Made by a program: the position numbers and the translations under genes. From Martelella endophytica (lineage in GTDB: Bacteria; Pseudomonadota; Alphaproteobacteria; Rhizobiales; Rhizobiaceae), in assembly GCF_000960975.1 (NCBI RefSeq), contig NZ_CP010803.1, positions 2,694,405-2,758,404 of the forward strand: a stretch of DNA of 64,000 nt. The letters are read 5' to 3'. Every line of letters starts with the position of its first letter. Positions within the stretch are counted from its first letter, which is position 1. Positions 27,090 to 35,294 of the stretch are shown here, in pieces. The notes below the pieces were generated by a model. That model made no database searches. It had not been told where the DNA came from and saw only the letters and a list, made by a program, of their open reading frames with translations.

Positions 27090-28451
27090 ATGCTCGAACG
27101 TGTCGTCAAAGGAACAATCATAACCGAAACCGCCCGCATCGAGGGTGGCTGGGTCGGTATCGACAAGGGGCGGATCGTCGCGATTGGCGACGGTGCTCCG
27201 CCTGAGGCGCGTGAGGTTGATGATTACGGTTCATCGCTCGTTCTGCCGGGCGTCGTCGACGGTCAGACCCATGCGACGAGTTGCAAGGGCATGGAAGGGA
27301 TCGACGACACCACGTCCTCCGCCATCGCCGGCGGCGTCACCACGCTGGTCGATATGCCCTACGACAATCCGGAGCCGCTCGATCGTCCCTCGCGTTTCGA
27401 TGTCAAGGCGAAGGCGATCGCCGAGCACGCGCATGCCGATATGGCGCTTTATGCGACGGCGACGCGCGAAACCGGCATTTCCGAAATCAAGGCGTTGATC
27501 GAGCTTGGCGCCGTCGCCTTCAAGATCTCGTCCTTCGAGAGCAATCCTGTTCGCTTCCCGCGCATTGCCGAGGACCTGACGCTTGATATCTTCGAGACGC
27601 TCGCCGACGGCGATCTTCCGCTTGGTATCCATAACGAGGATCAGGAGATCGTTCACGCCCGCATGGCCCGTGCCCGCGAGGCCGGTGTCGAGGGTATCGA
27701 GGCGCACTCGACCTCGCGGCCGCTCGCTGCCGAGCTTGCAGCGACCGCGCAGTTCTTCGCGCTCGGTCAGGCCGCCGGCGCACACGCGCATCCCGTCCAT
27801 CTGACCGCCAAGGAAGGCTTCGATCTGGTCGGTGCATTCCGCAATCTCGGCATGCGCGCCACCGGCGAGCTCTGTGTTCACTATCTCTGGTTTGATGCCG
27901 CTGCCGATGGTGAGCGTCTCGGTGCGCGCATGAAGGTCAACCCGCCGATCCGCCCCGGCGTCATCGAGGGGCTGTGGCAGGCGATCGAGGAGGGCAACGT
28001 CGCCTTCATTTCCTCTGACCATTCGAGCTGGCCGATCGACTTCAAGTTCACCGATTCGATCTTCGATGCCGGCGCCGGTGTTCCGGGTCTGGAAACGCTT
28101 CTGCCGTCCTTCTTCACGCTGTGCGCCCGTCGTGGTCTCGACGCCGCGCGCATGGCCGCCGACATGCTCAGCGCCCGCCCGGCAAAGTTCTTCGGTATCG
28201 ACAATCGCAAGGGTGCCATCGCCATCGGTCGCGACGCCGACATTGCAATCCTCGAAGAGGGCGCATTCGTCTGGGATGAAACCAAGGCGCATGACGGGCT
28301 GAAGTGGAGCCCCTTCCACGGCGAGGAATTCGCGGTGCGGGTTGCTGCCACCTATCTGCGCGGTGCGCCGGGCTGGAATGGAACAGATGTCGTCAACGCC
28401 GCCGGAAGCGGTGAACTGGTCAAGCGCGCCACCAAGGGCTGGTACGCCTGA
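27090..28451 (+). CDS. Dihydroorotase/hydantoinase/allantoinase-like cyclic amidohydrolase
   Basis: 453 residues, amidohydrolase TIM barrel with small N- and C-terminal beta domains. Seen: LPGVVDGQTHATS, the carboxylated-lysine strand VAFKISSFES (Lys145), PLGIHNEDQEIV, PVHLTAKEG, FISSDHSSWP (catalytic Asp) and GAIAIGRDADIAIL. The first metal-binding pair is Gln59-x-His61 rather than His-x-His. It would open a cyclic amide such as a hydantoin, dihydropyrimidine or related ring. The hydantoin-racemase-like gene precedes it by one base and the DapA-like gene follows after 19, so the three likely act in sequence. Confidence 0.87.
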   Translation: MLERVVKGTIITETARIEGGWVGIDKGRIVAIGDGAPPEAREVDDYGSSLVLPGVVDGQTHATSCKGMEGIDDTTSSAIAGGVTTLVDMPYDNPEPLDRPSRFDVKAKAIAEHAHADMALYATATRETGISEIKALIELGAVAFKISSFESNPVRFPRIAEDLTLDIFETLADGDLPLGIHNEDQEIVHARMARAREAGVEGIEAHSTSRPLAAELAATAQFFALGQAAGAHAHPVHLTAKEGFDLVGAFRNLGMRATGELCVHYLWFDAAADGERLGARMKVNPPIRPGVIEGLWQAIEEGNVAFISSDHSSWPIDFKFTDSIFDAGAGVPGLETLLPSFFTLCARRGLDAARMAADMLSARPAKFFGIDNRKGAIAIGRDADIAILEEGAFVWDETKAHDGLKWSPFHGEEFAVRVAATYLRGAPGWNGTDVVNAAGSGELVKRATKGWYA

Positions 28452-28470
28452 AAACCGAGGGACGGAAACC

Positions 28471-29397
28471 ATGAAACTGATCAATGAAGAAACGAGCGGC
28501 GTCTTTGTCATCGCCGTCACCCCGTTCGACGAAACGGGCGCCATCGACTGGGCAAGCCTTGACCGCGTCACCGACTTCTATTTCGAAGCCGGCGCCGACG
28601 GGCTGACGCTTCTCGGCATGATGGGCGAAGCGCCGAAGATGACGCAGGCCGAAGCGATCGAGATCACCAAACGGGTCATTGCCCGTGCCGGCGACAAGCC
28701 GATCGTCATCGGCGTCTCGGCGCCGGGCCTGGCCTCGATCCGCGAGCTCGGCCAGACGGTCATGGAGCTCGGGGCTGCCGGCGTCATGGTCGCGCCGCCC
28801 GGTTCGCTGAAGACGGACCCGCAGATCCATGCCTATTACGGGCAGGTCGTCGAAGCGCTCGGCGACGATATCCCGGTCGTGCTTCAGGACTTTCCGTTGT
28901 CGACCGGCGTCAACATCAGCATGGATGTGCTCGGCCGGATCATCGAGGACTATCCCTCGATCAAGATGCTGAAGCACGAGGATTGGCCGGGCCTCGCCAA
29001 GATCAGCGCCATCCGCGATGCCGAAGCCAAAGGCCGTCGCCGCCTGTCGATCCTGTGCGGCAATGGCGGTCTGTTTCTTTCCGAAGAGGTTGAGCGCGGC
29101 GCCGATGGCGCGATGACCGGCTTCGCCTATCCGGAAATGATGGTTGCCGTGACCCGCGAAATGAAGGCTGGAAATGCCGATCGGGCCCGTGATCTCATGG
29201 ACGTCTATCTGCCGCTTATCCGCTACGAAACGCAGCCCGGCCTTGGCCTTGCCGTCCGCAAATATGTGCTGGCAAAGCGTGGGGCGATCGCATCGCCCGC
29301 CTTGCGCAAGCCCGGCAAATCACTCGATGCCCGTTCGGCCGCCGAGGTCGACATCCTGATGGACCGCATCGAAAAGCGCCTGAAGGAGATTGGCTGA
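28471..29397 (+). CDS. DapA/N-acetylneuraminate-lyase family protein
   Basis: 308 residues, (beta/alpha)8 class I aldolase family. Start 28471 is used because upstream codons from 28342 lie in the previous gene. The Schiff-base lysine is Lys168 (KMLKHED). MMGEAPKMT stands where GTTGE is usual. The catalytic Tyr of DapA (YNVP) is replaced: the sequence is LQDFP with Gln139 at that position. It is therefore unlikely to be a true dihydrodipicolinate synthase; a retro-aldol or dehydratase/decarboxylase on a 2-oxo acid is more likely. Its stop overlaps the next start by one base. Confidence 0.85.
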   Translation: MKLINEETSGVFVIAVTPFDETGAIDWASLDRVTDFYFEAGADGLTLLGMMGEAPKMTQAEAIEITKRVIARAGDKPIVIGVSAPGLASIRELGQTVMELGAAGVMVAPPGSLKTDPQIHAYYGQVVEALGDDIPVVLQDFPLSTGVNISMDVLGRIIEDYPSIKMLKHEDWPGLAKISAIRDAEAKGRRRLSILCGNGGLFLSEEVERGADGAMTGFAYPEMMVAVTREMKAGNADRARDLMDVYLPLIRYETQPGLGLAVRKYVLAKRGAIASPALRKPGKSLDARSAAEVDILMDRIEKRLKEIG

Positions 29398-30173
29398 TGG
29401 ATTTCGGACTGAAGGGAAAGAGGGCGCTCGTGCTGGGCGCCAGCCAGGGGCTGGGCGCGGCCTGCGCCAAGGAACTGGCGCTCGAGGGCGCAAGCGTGAT
29501 CGCTGCGGCCCGCAATACTGAGGCGATTGAAAAATGGGTTGCCGAGGCACGCCTTGAGGAAGAGGTTCGCGCCGTCAAGCTCGATCTCGCCGACGAAAAG
29601 GCCGTCGCCGCCTTCGCCGAAGAGATGAGCTCGGCCGGCATCGATATCGTGGTCAACAATTGCGGTGGGCCAGCCGCCGGGCCGGCCCGTGGGCAGTCAA
29701 GGGCGGCATGGTTGGCGGCGTTCGAAGCCATGGCGCTGCCGGTGATGCAGATCACCGATGCACTCCTTGCCGGCATGGCCGAGCGCGGCTTTGGTCGTGT
29801 CATCACCATCGGTTCTTCCGGCATTCTGTCGCCGATCCCCGGCCTTGCGCTGTCGAACGGCGTTCGCGGCGCCATTGCCGGCTGGTCGAAGACGCTCGCC
29901 AGCGAAGTCGCCGGCGATGGCATTACGGTCAACATGGTGCTTCCCGGCCGTATCGCGACCGATCGCGTGGCCTCGCTCGATGCGATCAAGGCCAAGAAGC
30001 AGAACACCAGCGTCGAAGCCGTCGAGAAGGGTTCGAAGGCGACAATCCCCGCCGGTCGTTATGGCGACCCGGCCGAATTCGCTGCCGTGGCGGCCTTCCT
30101 GGCCTCTGCGCGTGCGTCTTTCGTCAACGGATCGATGATCCGTGTCGACGGTGGAATGCTGAAACAGCTCTGA
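29397..30173 (+). CDS. SDR-family oxidoreductase (atypical active site)
   Basis: 258 residues, short-chain dehydrogenase fold with the nucleotide loop VLGASQGLGAACAKEL at the N terminus, NNCGGP (for NNAG) near residue 85 and the C-terminal GSMIRVDGG. The usual Tyr-x-x-x-Lys pair is not found: the aligned segment LALSNGVRGAIAGWSKTLA has Ser153 and Arg157, though the Ser of ITIGSSG is kept. This variant occurs in some BKR-like SDRs, so it may still be active on another substrate. It is translationally coupled to the DapA-like gene and ends the first plus-strand gene set; a stem-loop follows. Confidence 0.88.
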   Translation: MDFGLKGKRALVLGASQGLGAACAKELALEGASVIAAARNTEAIEKWVAEARLEEEVRAVKLDLADEKAVAAFAEEMSSAGIDIVVNNCGGPAAGPARGQSRAAWLAAFEAMALPVMQITDALLAGMAERGFGRVITIGSSGILSPIPGLALSNGVRGAIAGWSKTLASEVAGDGITVNMVLPGRIATDRVASLDAIKAKKQNTSVEAVEKGSKATIPAGRYGDPAEFAAVAAFLASARASFVNGSMIRVDGGMLKQL

Positions 30174-30190
30174 GCCTGTTTCGAACAAAT

Positions 30191-30212
30191 CCTGCCCGGA
30201 CCGCTGGGCAGG
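30191..30212 (+). terminator. GC-rich stem-loop after the SDR gene
   Basis: CCTGCCC (30191-30197), loop of eight, GGGCAGG (30206-30212). It lies just before the promoter of the next binding-protein gene and has no T-run, so it is a probable weak terminator or punctuation hairpin. Confidence 0.5.
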
Positions 30213-30235
30213 GCTTGACTAAAATGCGCTTTGAT

Positions 30236-30248
30236 ATATCAGTAATAT
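30236..30248 (+). promoter_or_regulatory. Shared palindrome, site 3 (promoter of 30271 operon)
   Basis: ATATCA-G-TAATAT, one mismatch from the perfect dyad of site 2, within TTGATATATCAGTAATATATTA. TTGACT lies at 30215-30220. The first gene of the second importer operon begins 22 bases further on. Confidence 0.6.
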
Positions 30249-30270
30249 ATTACAACAAATGGAGAACAGC

Positions 30271-31104
30271 ATGCCATCTGCCCATCGCCTTTCGCGCCGT
30301 GTCGTCACCTCCGCTATCGCCCTCGCCATGGCGACCGCAGGCTTTGCGACGACGGCCTTTGCCGATTTCAAGGACGAGCTTCTGAAGAACGACACCATTG
30401 TTGTCGGCACCACCGGCACGGCGCCGCCCTTCACCATGATCAACGATACCGGCGACCTTGACGGTTATGACGTCGCGCTGATGAAGAAGGTTGCCGAGGA
30501 CCTTGGCGTCAATGTCGAGTTCCGCCAGCTTGACTGGTCTGGCCTGCTGCCGGGCCTGGTCGCCGATCGCTTCGATGTCGTCGCTTCGGGTGTTACCCGC
30601 ACCAAGGACCGTCTCGCCTCCGACGACCTGATCATGCTGTCGCCTTACATCATCAACGGCGTCGCAATCACCAAGCTTGCCAGCAATGACGAGATCAGCG
30701 GTTGGGACGATGTCTGCGGCAAGACCGTCGGCGTCGTGCGCGGCTCGGCCGAAATCAACCTCATCCGCGACTCACTGCCGGAAGGCTGCCTCGGCACGGT
30801 GAAGGAATATCCGGGCTGGACGGAAATGTCGCTCGACCTGAAGAACCACCGCATCGACTGGATGGGCATGGATTACCTCGGCCCGAGCTATCTCGCGGCC
30901 AAGGACGATTCGATCACGGTTCTTTCCGACGTTCGCTCGCCGAAGACGCAGTCGCTTGCCGTTGCGCCTGACGACAAGGAACTGGCTGAAGCCATCGATG
31001 CGCTGATCGCCCAGTACCGTGAGGACGGCACGCTGAACGCGATGATTACCGAATATTTCGGCCAGCCGGTCGACTTCTCCAAGACACCCGCAGATCCGAA
31101 GTAA
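30271..31104 (+). CDS. Family-3 amino-acid ABC substrate-binding protein (second importer)
   Basis: 277 residues from the ATG at 30271, which has GGAG six bases upstream; an ATG at 30259 lacks one. Signal peptide to about residue 31 (SAIALAMATAGFATTAFA, cut before DFKDEL). Typical SBP_bac_3 features are LDGYDVALMKKVAEDLGV, LDWSGLLPGLVADRFDVVASGVT and KTVGVVRGSAEINL. It serves the ATPase and two permeases at 31943-34080. It is the second importer of the same class in the cluster and is not a close copy of the one at 25282, so the two probably take up related but different compounds. Confidence 0.95.
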   Translation: MPSAHRLSRRVVTSAIALAMATAGFATTAFADFKDELLKNDTIVVGTTGTAPPFTMINDTGDLDGYDVALMKKVAEDLGVNVEFRQLDWSGLLPGLVADRFDVVASGVTRTKDRLASDDLIMLSPYIINGVAITKLASNDEISGWDDVCGKTVGVVRGSAEINLIRDSLPEGCLGTVKEYPGWTEMSLDLKNHRIDWMGMDYLGPSYLAAKDDSITVLSDVRSPKTQSLAVAPDDKELAEAIDALIAQYREDGTLNAMITEYFGQPVDFSKTPADPK

Positions 31105-31128
31105 GACCTGCGATCAAACCGAACCCAG

Positions 31129-31150
31129 GGCAGGGCGATGTCGCCCTGCC
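31129..31150 (+). promoter_or_regulatory. Stem-loop after the second binding-protein gene
   Basis: GGCAGGGCGA, TG, TCGCCCTGCC: a perfect 10-bp dyad in the 72-base gap before the AroM-like gene, with no T-run. It is placed exactly like the hairpins after the two other complete binding-protein genes, so transcript-end protection is likely. Confidence 0.55.
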
Positions 31151-31176
31151 ACTCAAGACAATAAGGAAATCTCTCC

Positions 31177-31956
31177 ATGCCTGTGAAAGTCGGGATCATC
31201 ACGACCGGTCAGAGCCCTCGTAACGAATATGTCAGCTTTCACACCAATGCTCTCAAGGCGCTCGGCCTTGATGTCGTGGTGACGGAAAAGGCCTGCCTTG
31301 ACGGTCTGACCCGTGCGGAAATCGCCGAGCACGAAATCCGTCCCGCCGATGGTCTCGGTATCGGCTGCTATGTTCACAACACCACGCCGGACGATCGCCG
31401 CATGGGTGCCGGCTGGGAAGAAATCTTCGTCGTTCAGAGCTGGTATCTGGAGCGTGCTCAGGCCGCCATCGACGCTCACGTTGCCGAAGGTGCCGAAATC
31501 ATCCTGATGTGCTGCGCCGAGATGTATCCGGAAGGCGCGCTGCATTCGCCGGTTCCGCTGCTTCTGCCCTATCAGCTGATGTTCGATCTCGTTCGTCGTC
31601 AGGCCGAGGCCCGCGGCAAGCTGAAGCTCGCCCTTCTGCTGCCGACCGAATGGCACATCGATCAGGACCGTGCGACCTGGAAGTCGCAGCCGTGGATGGA
31701 CAAGGTCGACGCCCATTTCGGTATCGGTATTGCCACCGGCGAAGCGCTTGACCAGCTCGAAGGCGAAGGTCCCTACGATCTGGCCCTGATCTGGGGCTAT
31801 GGCGACGGCCTTGCGCCGCACGATCCGGAAACCCTGCTGGAAGACATTTCCAAACGTCTGGGTTGCCCGACGGTGACGCCGAACGTGTTGAACGTGTTCA
31901 ACGCGCGCACCCTGATCTCGCCCGCATGGGCGGAGCGGATTCATGTCCGTTACTGA
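31177..31956 (+). CDS. AroM-family protein, copy 1
   Basis: 259 residues. The N terminus VKVGIITTGQSPRNEY, CLDGLTRAEIAEHEI, GAEIILMCCAEMYPE and the end LGCPTVTPNVLNVFNARTLIS follow the layout of E. coli AroM, a protein of unknown biochemical function. AroM-like and Asp/Glu-racemase-like proteins share a two-lobed fold with a thiol in the cleft, so a racemase or isomerase role is possible (inference). It lies between a binding protein and its ATPase, with its 3' end overlapping the ATPase gene by 14 bases. A related copy is at 38273. Confidence 0.78.
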   Translation: MPVKVGIITTGQSPRNEYVSFHTNALKALGLDVVVTEKACLDGLTRAEIAEHEIRPADGLGIGCYVHNTTPDDRRMGAGWEEIFVVQSWYLERAQAAIDAHVAEGAEIILMCCAEMYPEGALHSPVPLLLPYQLMFDLVRRQAEARGKLKLALLLPTEWHIDQDRATWKSQPWMDKVDAHFGIGIATGEALDQLEGEGPYDLALIWGYGDGLAPHDPETLLEDISKRLGCPTVTPNVLNVFNARTLISPAWAERIHVRY

Positions 31957-32737
31957 AGCCGGCAGGAAGCCGGACACCCCGATCCTGGAAGTGGCCGGGA
32001 TCGAGAAACAACTCGGCAGCCAGCATGTGCTGCGGGGCATCGACTTCTCCGTCTCGCGCGGAGAGGTCCTGGCCATCATCGGGGCGTCCGGCTCCGGCAA
32101 GAGCACGCTTCTGCGTTGCCTCAATCTTTTGATTCGCCCCGACGACGGGGCGATCATCTGGAAGGGCAAGGAAGTCGGCTGGCGCACGGTCGGCGACAAG
32201 CGGATACCGGCGCGCGAGAAGGACCTCCTGTCCTTCCGCACCGAAATTTCCATGGTGTTCCAGAGCTACAACCTGTTTCCGCACATGTCGGCGATCCAGA
32301 ATATCGTGGAGGCGCCTGTCCGGGTGCTGAAGCGCAATCCAGCCGAAGCCCGCGATGTGGCCGAAAAGCTGCTGGAAAAGGTCCGGCTGTCGCACCGTGC
32401 CGACGCCTATCCGCATGAAATGTCCGGCGGCGAGCAGCAGCGTGTGGCCATCGCCCGGGCGCTGGCGATGAAGCCGGAAGTCCTGCTGTTCGACGAGGTG
32501 ACCTCGGCGCTCGATCCCGAGCTCAAGGGCGAGGTTCTCGGCGTGATGCGCGATCTCGCCAGCGAGGGCATGACGATGATTTCCGTCAGCCATGAAATGG
32601 GGTTTGTCCGCAATGTCGCGGACCGCGTGATCTTCATGCACAAGGGCAAGGTGCGTGAGGTCGGTGACCCGAAGATCATTCTTGAAAATCCGCAGACTGC
32701 CGAATTGCGCAGTTTCGTGGAAACGGTAGCGGATTGA
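31943..32737 (+). CDS. Polar amino-acid ABC transporter ATPase (HisP/GlnQ type)
   Basis: 264 residues with Walker A GASGSGKST near residue 47, Q-loop FQSYNLFPHM, signature [14 protein letters not shown], Walker B VLLFDEVTSALDPE and switch His (SVSHEMGF). The Walker B motif has DEVTSALD in place of the usual DEPTSALD. The start overlaps the 3' end of the AroM-like gene, so translation is coupled. Energises the importer made with the two permeases that follow. Confidence 0.95.
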   Translation: MSVTEAGRKPDTPILEVAGIEKQLGSQHVLRGIDFSVSRGEVLAIIGASGSGKSTLLRCLNLLIRPDDGAIIWKGKEVGWRTVGDKRIPAREKDLLSFRTEISMVFQSYNLFPHMSAIQNIVEAPVRVLKRNPAEARDVAEKLLEKVRLSHRADAYPHEMSGGEQQRVAIARALAMKPEVLLFDEVTSALDPELKGEVLGVMRDLASEGMTMISVSHEMGFVRNVADRVIFMHKGKVREVGDPKIILENPQTAELRSFVETVAD

Positions 32738-32740
32738 TCC

Positions 32741-33412
32741 ATGGATGTTCTGATCCGACAGTTTCCGCGCTTCGCCGACGCCATCTGGCTGACGATCTGG
32801 CTGTTTGTCGTCATCACCATCATCTCGACCCTCATAGGCCTCACGCTGGCGCTCATCTGGTCGTCACGGCAGCGCTCTGCCTATAGCAGGTGCCTTTCGG
32901 TCTATACCTGGATCTTCCGGGGCTTGCCGGAGCTGGTGGTGTTGCTGTTCTGCTACCTTGGTCTGCCCTATCTCGGCATCGACCTCGGCTCGATCGGCGC
33001 GGCCTTGCTCGCCTTTGTCCTGATTGGTTCGGCCTTTCACGCCGAGATATTCAAGGCGGCCTTGTCCTCGGTTGATCCGAGGCTGATCGAGGCCTCGCGC
33101 GCGCTCGGCATGGGCACCGGGCTGAGGCTGCGCCGGGTGATCCTGCCGCAGGTGGTGCGTATTGCACTTGCGCCCTGGGCGACCTTCCTTGCGGGTAACG
33201 TGAAAATGCTTTCGGTCGCTTCGGCGATCTCCGTGTCCGAAGTGATGATGGTGACGCGCCAGAGCCTGGCGATTTCTTCCGACCCCATGGCGCTGATCCT
33301 CTTCGCCGGCCTCGTCTATGCCGCTATCGCCAGCGTGATCATGATTCTCGAGGCGCTCCTGAACCAGATGATGATCCGCCGCTATGGCCCTGTGAACACG
33401 GGAGGCCGCTGA
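32741..33412 (+). CDS. Polar amino-acid ABC transporter permease A
   Basis: 223 residues, HisM/HisQ-type permease: AIWLTIWLFVVITIISTLIGLTLAL (first TM), FRGLPELVVLLFCYLGLPYLG and the EAA loop (EASRALGMGTGLRLRRVILPQVV). It starts three bases after the ATPase stop and overlaps the next permease start by one base. Part of the second importer. Confidence 0.94.
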   Translation: MDVLIRQFPRFADAIWLTIWLFVVITIISTLIGLTLALIWSSRQRSAYSRCLSVYTWIFRGLPELVVLLFCYLGLPYLGIDLGSIGAALLAFVLIGSAFHAEIFKAALSSVDPRLIEASRALGMGTGLRLRRVILPQVVRIALAPWATFLAGNVKMLSVASAISVSEVMMVTRQSLAISSDPMALILFAGLVYAAIASVIMILEALLNQMMIRRYGPVNTGGR

Positions 33413-34080
33413 TGGACTGGAGTGTCATTACCGACAATGCGGGTGTCATCTTCGATGCGACGCTGATGACGATCTGGATTTCGGCGTCGACGATCGTGTT
33501 GTCGCTTGTCCTCGCCTTTCCGCTCGCCGTCATGCGCGACGGACCTGTCGCCTTCCTGCGCGGCGTTGCCGCCTTTTTCAGCTGGTTCATGCGCGCCACG
33601 CCTGCGCTCACGCTGCTGTTCTTCACCTATTTCGGACTGCCGCAGCTTGGCATCTATCTCGATGCAGTGCCGGCGGCGATCGTCGGCCTGACCTTGTCTG
33701 CCGCGGGCTACAACATGGAGTATATCCGCTCGGGCCTGCGCTCCGTTCCTGCCAACCAATACGAGGCAGCGCGTGCGCTCGGCATGCCATCTGCCATGAT
33801 CTTGCGACGCATCATCGTGCCGCAGGCGATCCGCACCATCATGCCGCCGCTGACGTCGAACCTGACGCTGGTGATGAAGGGAAGCTCGCTTGCCGGCATG
33901 GTTGCAGTGACGGAACTGACCGGCGCCGGCATGGCGCTGATTTCGGAGACCTACAAGCCGATCGAAATTCTGCTCGTCATCGGCGTGATCTACCTGATCC
34001 TGAACGGTATTCTCATCCGGTTGCAGAAATGGGTCGAATATCGCCTGTCATTCGAGAGGCTTGCCGCAGATGGCCGTTGA
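33412..34080 (+). CDS. Polar amino-acid ABC transporter permease B
   Basis: 222 residues, partner permease: TLMTIWISASTIVLSLVLAFPLAV, MRATPALTLLFFTYFGLPQLG and the EAA loop (EAARALGMPSAMILRRIIVPQAIR). It overlaps permease A by one base (TGATG). End of the second importer operon; the GntR gene follows after about 180 bases. Confidence 0.94.
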   Translation: MDWSVITDNAGVIFDATLMTIWISASTIVLSLVLAFPLAVMRDGPVAFLRGVAAFFSWFMRATPALTLLFFTYFGLPQLGIYLDAVPAAIVGLTLSAAGYNMEYIRSGLRSVPANQYEAARALGMPSAMILRRIIVPQAIRTIMPPLTSNLTLVMKGSSLAGMVAVTELTGAGMALISETYKPIEILLVIGVIYLILNGILIRLQKWVEYRLSFERLAADGR

Positions 34081-34258
34081 ACATCGCTTCGCCTGTGAGT
34101 TCAGCTGCAGTGACGGCTGCGAAAGCGCTATGATATGCTACATGAGATAATTCAGATTCGGACAGCGCCGTATTTGCCGGATATCACTGCACCGGCCAGC
34201 GGCGCATTCTGTGGTGGCGGCGGTTCCGTCGCCAATTCCACCGGGGGTTTATAGACAT

Positions 34259-34990
34259 ATGAGAGGCTCAACAGCAGCGGGAAGCGCAACCGCGCAGAAG
34301 CCGGCCGCGCGAAAACGAAACGCCAAGCAGCTTTCCCTGACCGAACAGGTTTACTACAGGCTGCGTGGCGAAATCTTGAGCTGCAAGCTCGAGCCGGGGC
34401 TTGAAATCTCCGAGGCTGAGCTCGCGGAGCGTTTCGAGGTTTCGAAAACACCGGTGCGCGAGGCACTCGCCACGCTGCGCCAGGAAGGGCTGGTGCGCAC
34501 CTTCCCGCGGCGCGGCTATCAGATCACGCCGATCACCTTCGGTGACATGAACGAGCTTTTCGACCTCCGGACGATGCTCGAGGCCGGTGCGGCTGAGCTT
34601 GCCTGCGAACGGATCACCGAAGAAGAGCTGTCGCATCTTCGCGCGCTTGCGGAGGTTGTCTATGATCAGGCCGAAAGTCCGACCATCGACAAGTTCATCG
34701 CCGCGAATACAGATTTCCACCTGGCGATTGCCCGTGCCTCCGGCAATCAGCGGCTTTACGACGTGCTTGCCCGCCAGCTCTACGAACTCGAGCGCTTCTT
34801 CTATCTCGGCGCGCAGAAGCGTGACGTGAACAGCGAAACCAGCAATGACCACATGAAGATCGTCGAGGCCCTTGGCCGGCGCGACCGCGACGAGGTGCGG
34901 GCTCTGATGGTCCGCCACAACGACCTGACCCGGCAGGGGCTGTTCAAGGTGCTTGCAAATTCCCGCAGCTATGGCGCGATCGCGCTTTAG
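34259..34990 (+). CDS. GntR-family (FadR/FCD) transcriptional regulator
   Basis: 243 residues from the ATG at 34259, with GGGGG about 12 bases upstream; a GTG at 34211 is an alternative. A basic N-terminal tail is followed by the winged HTH (LTEQVYYRLRGEILSCKLEPGLEISEAELAERFEVSKTPVREALATLRQEGLV, about 27-95) and an FCD ligand domain (FDLRTMLEAGAAELA, DFHLAIARASGN, NDHMKIVEALGRRD) with the metal-binding Asp/His pattern. It sits between two halves of the catabolic cluster and is the best candidate to bind the three ATATCA-N-TRATAT palindromes at 26184, 26376 and 30236. Confidence 0.93.
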   Translation: MRGSTAAGSATAQKPAARKRNAKQLSLTEQVYYRLRGEILSCKLEPGLEISEAELAERFEVSKTPVREALATLRQEGLVRTFPRRGYQITPITFGDMNELFDLRTMLEAGAAELACERITEEELSHLRALAEVVYDQAESPTIDKFIAANTDFHLAIARASGNQRLYDVLARQLYELERFFYLGAQKRDVNSETSNDHMKIVEALGRRDRDEVRALMVRHNDLTRQGLFKVLANSRSYGAIAL

Positions 34991-35294
34991 GCGGCTTTGC
35001 TGTCGATAGCGGCGGCCAGGAACCCGGGCTCGACGATGAGCCTGCGGGCAGATTTCGTTTGGCCTCAAGCCGGCGCAAGCCGCGCCGCACGACGACAACG
35101 CCATCGCTGTTTCAGGTGTTGCGACCGTACTCGACAGTCCCGTTTGGCCGCTCCGGTCTGACTTTTTTCAAGTATTCCGTGATGTTTTACGGGCCGGTGC
35201 GAAAATCGCATCGGCTGGGCCTCGGGAACGTTGACTTACAGAAATATCACAGGCAACATCAGAAATATAATACACGCTGTCTCAAGAGCTCCCG
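34991..35294. other. Intergenic region, 304 bases, probable promoter of the 35295 operon
   Basis: No convincing gene. TTGACT at 35231-35236 and TATAAT at 35266-35271 are seen, though 29 bases apart, too far for one sigma-70 promoter. A half-site ATATCAC at 35244-35250 resembles half of the shared operator. A 129-codon open frame from 35059 has no ribosome site or family resemblance. Confidence 0.4.

Noticed and set aside
28471..29397. Calling this gene dapA (lysine biosynthesis)
   Set aside because: The catalytic Tyr position is Gln139 and the gene sits in a catabolic operon, so it is annotated only as a family member.
34211..34258. Upstream GTG start for the GntR regulator
   Set aside because: Adds 16 atypical residues and lacks a ribosome site; the ATG at 34259 follows GGGGG.
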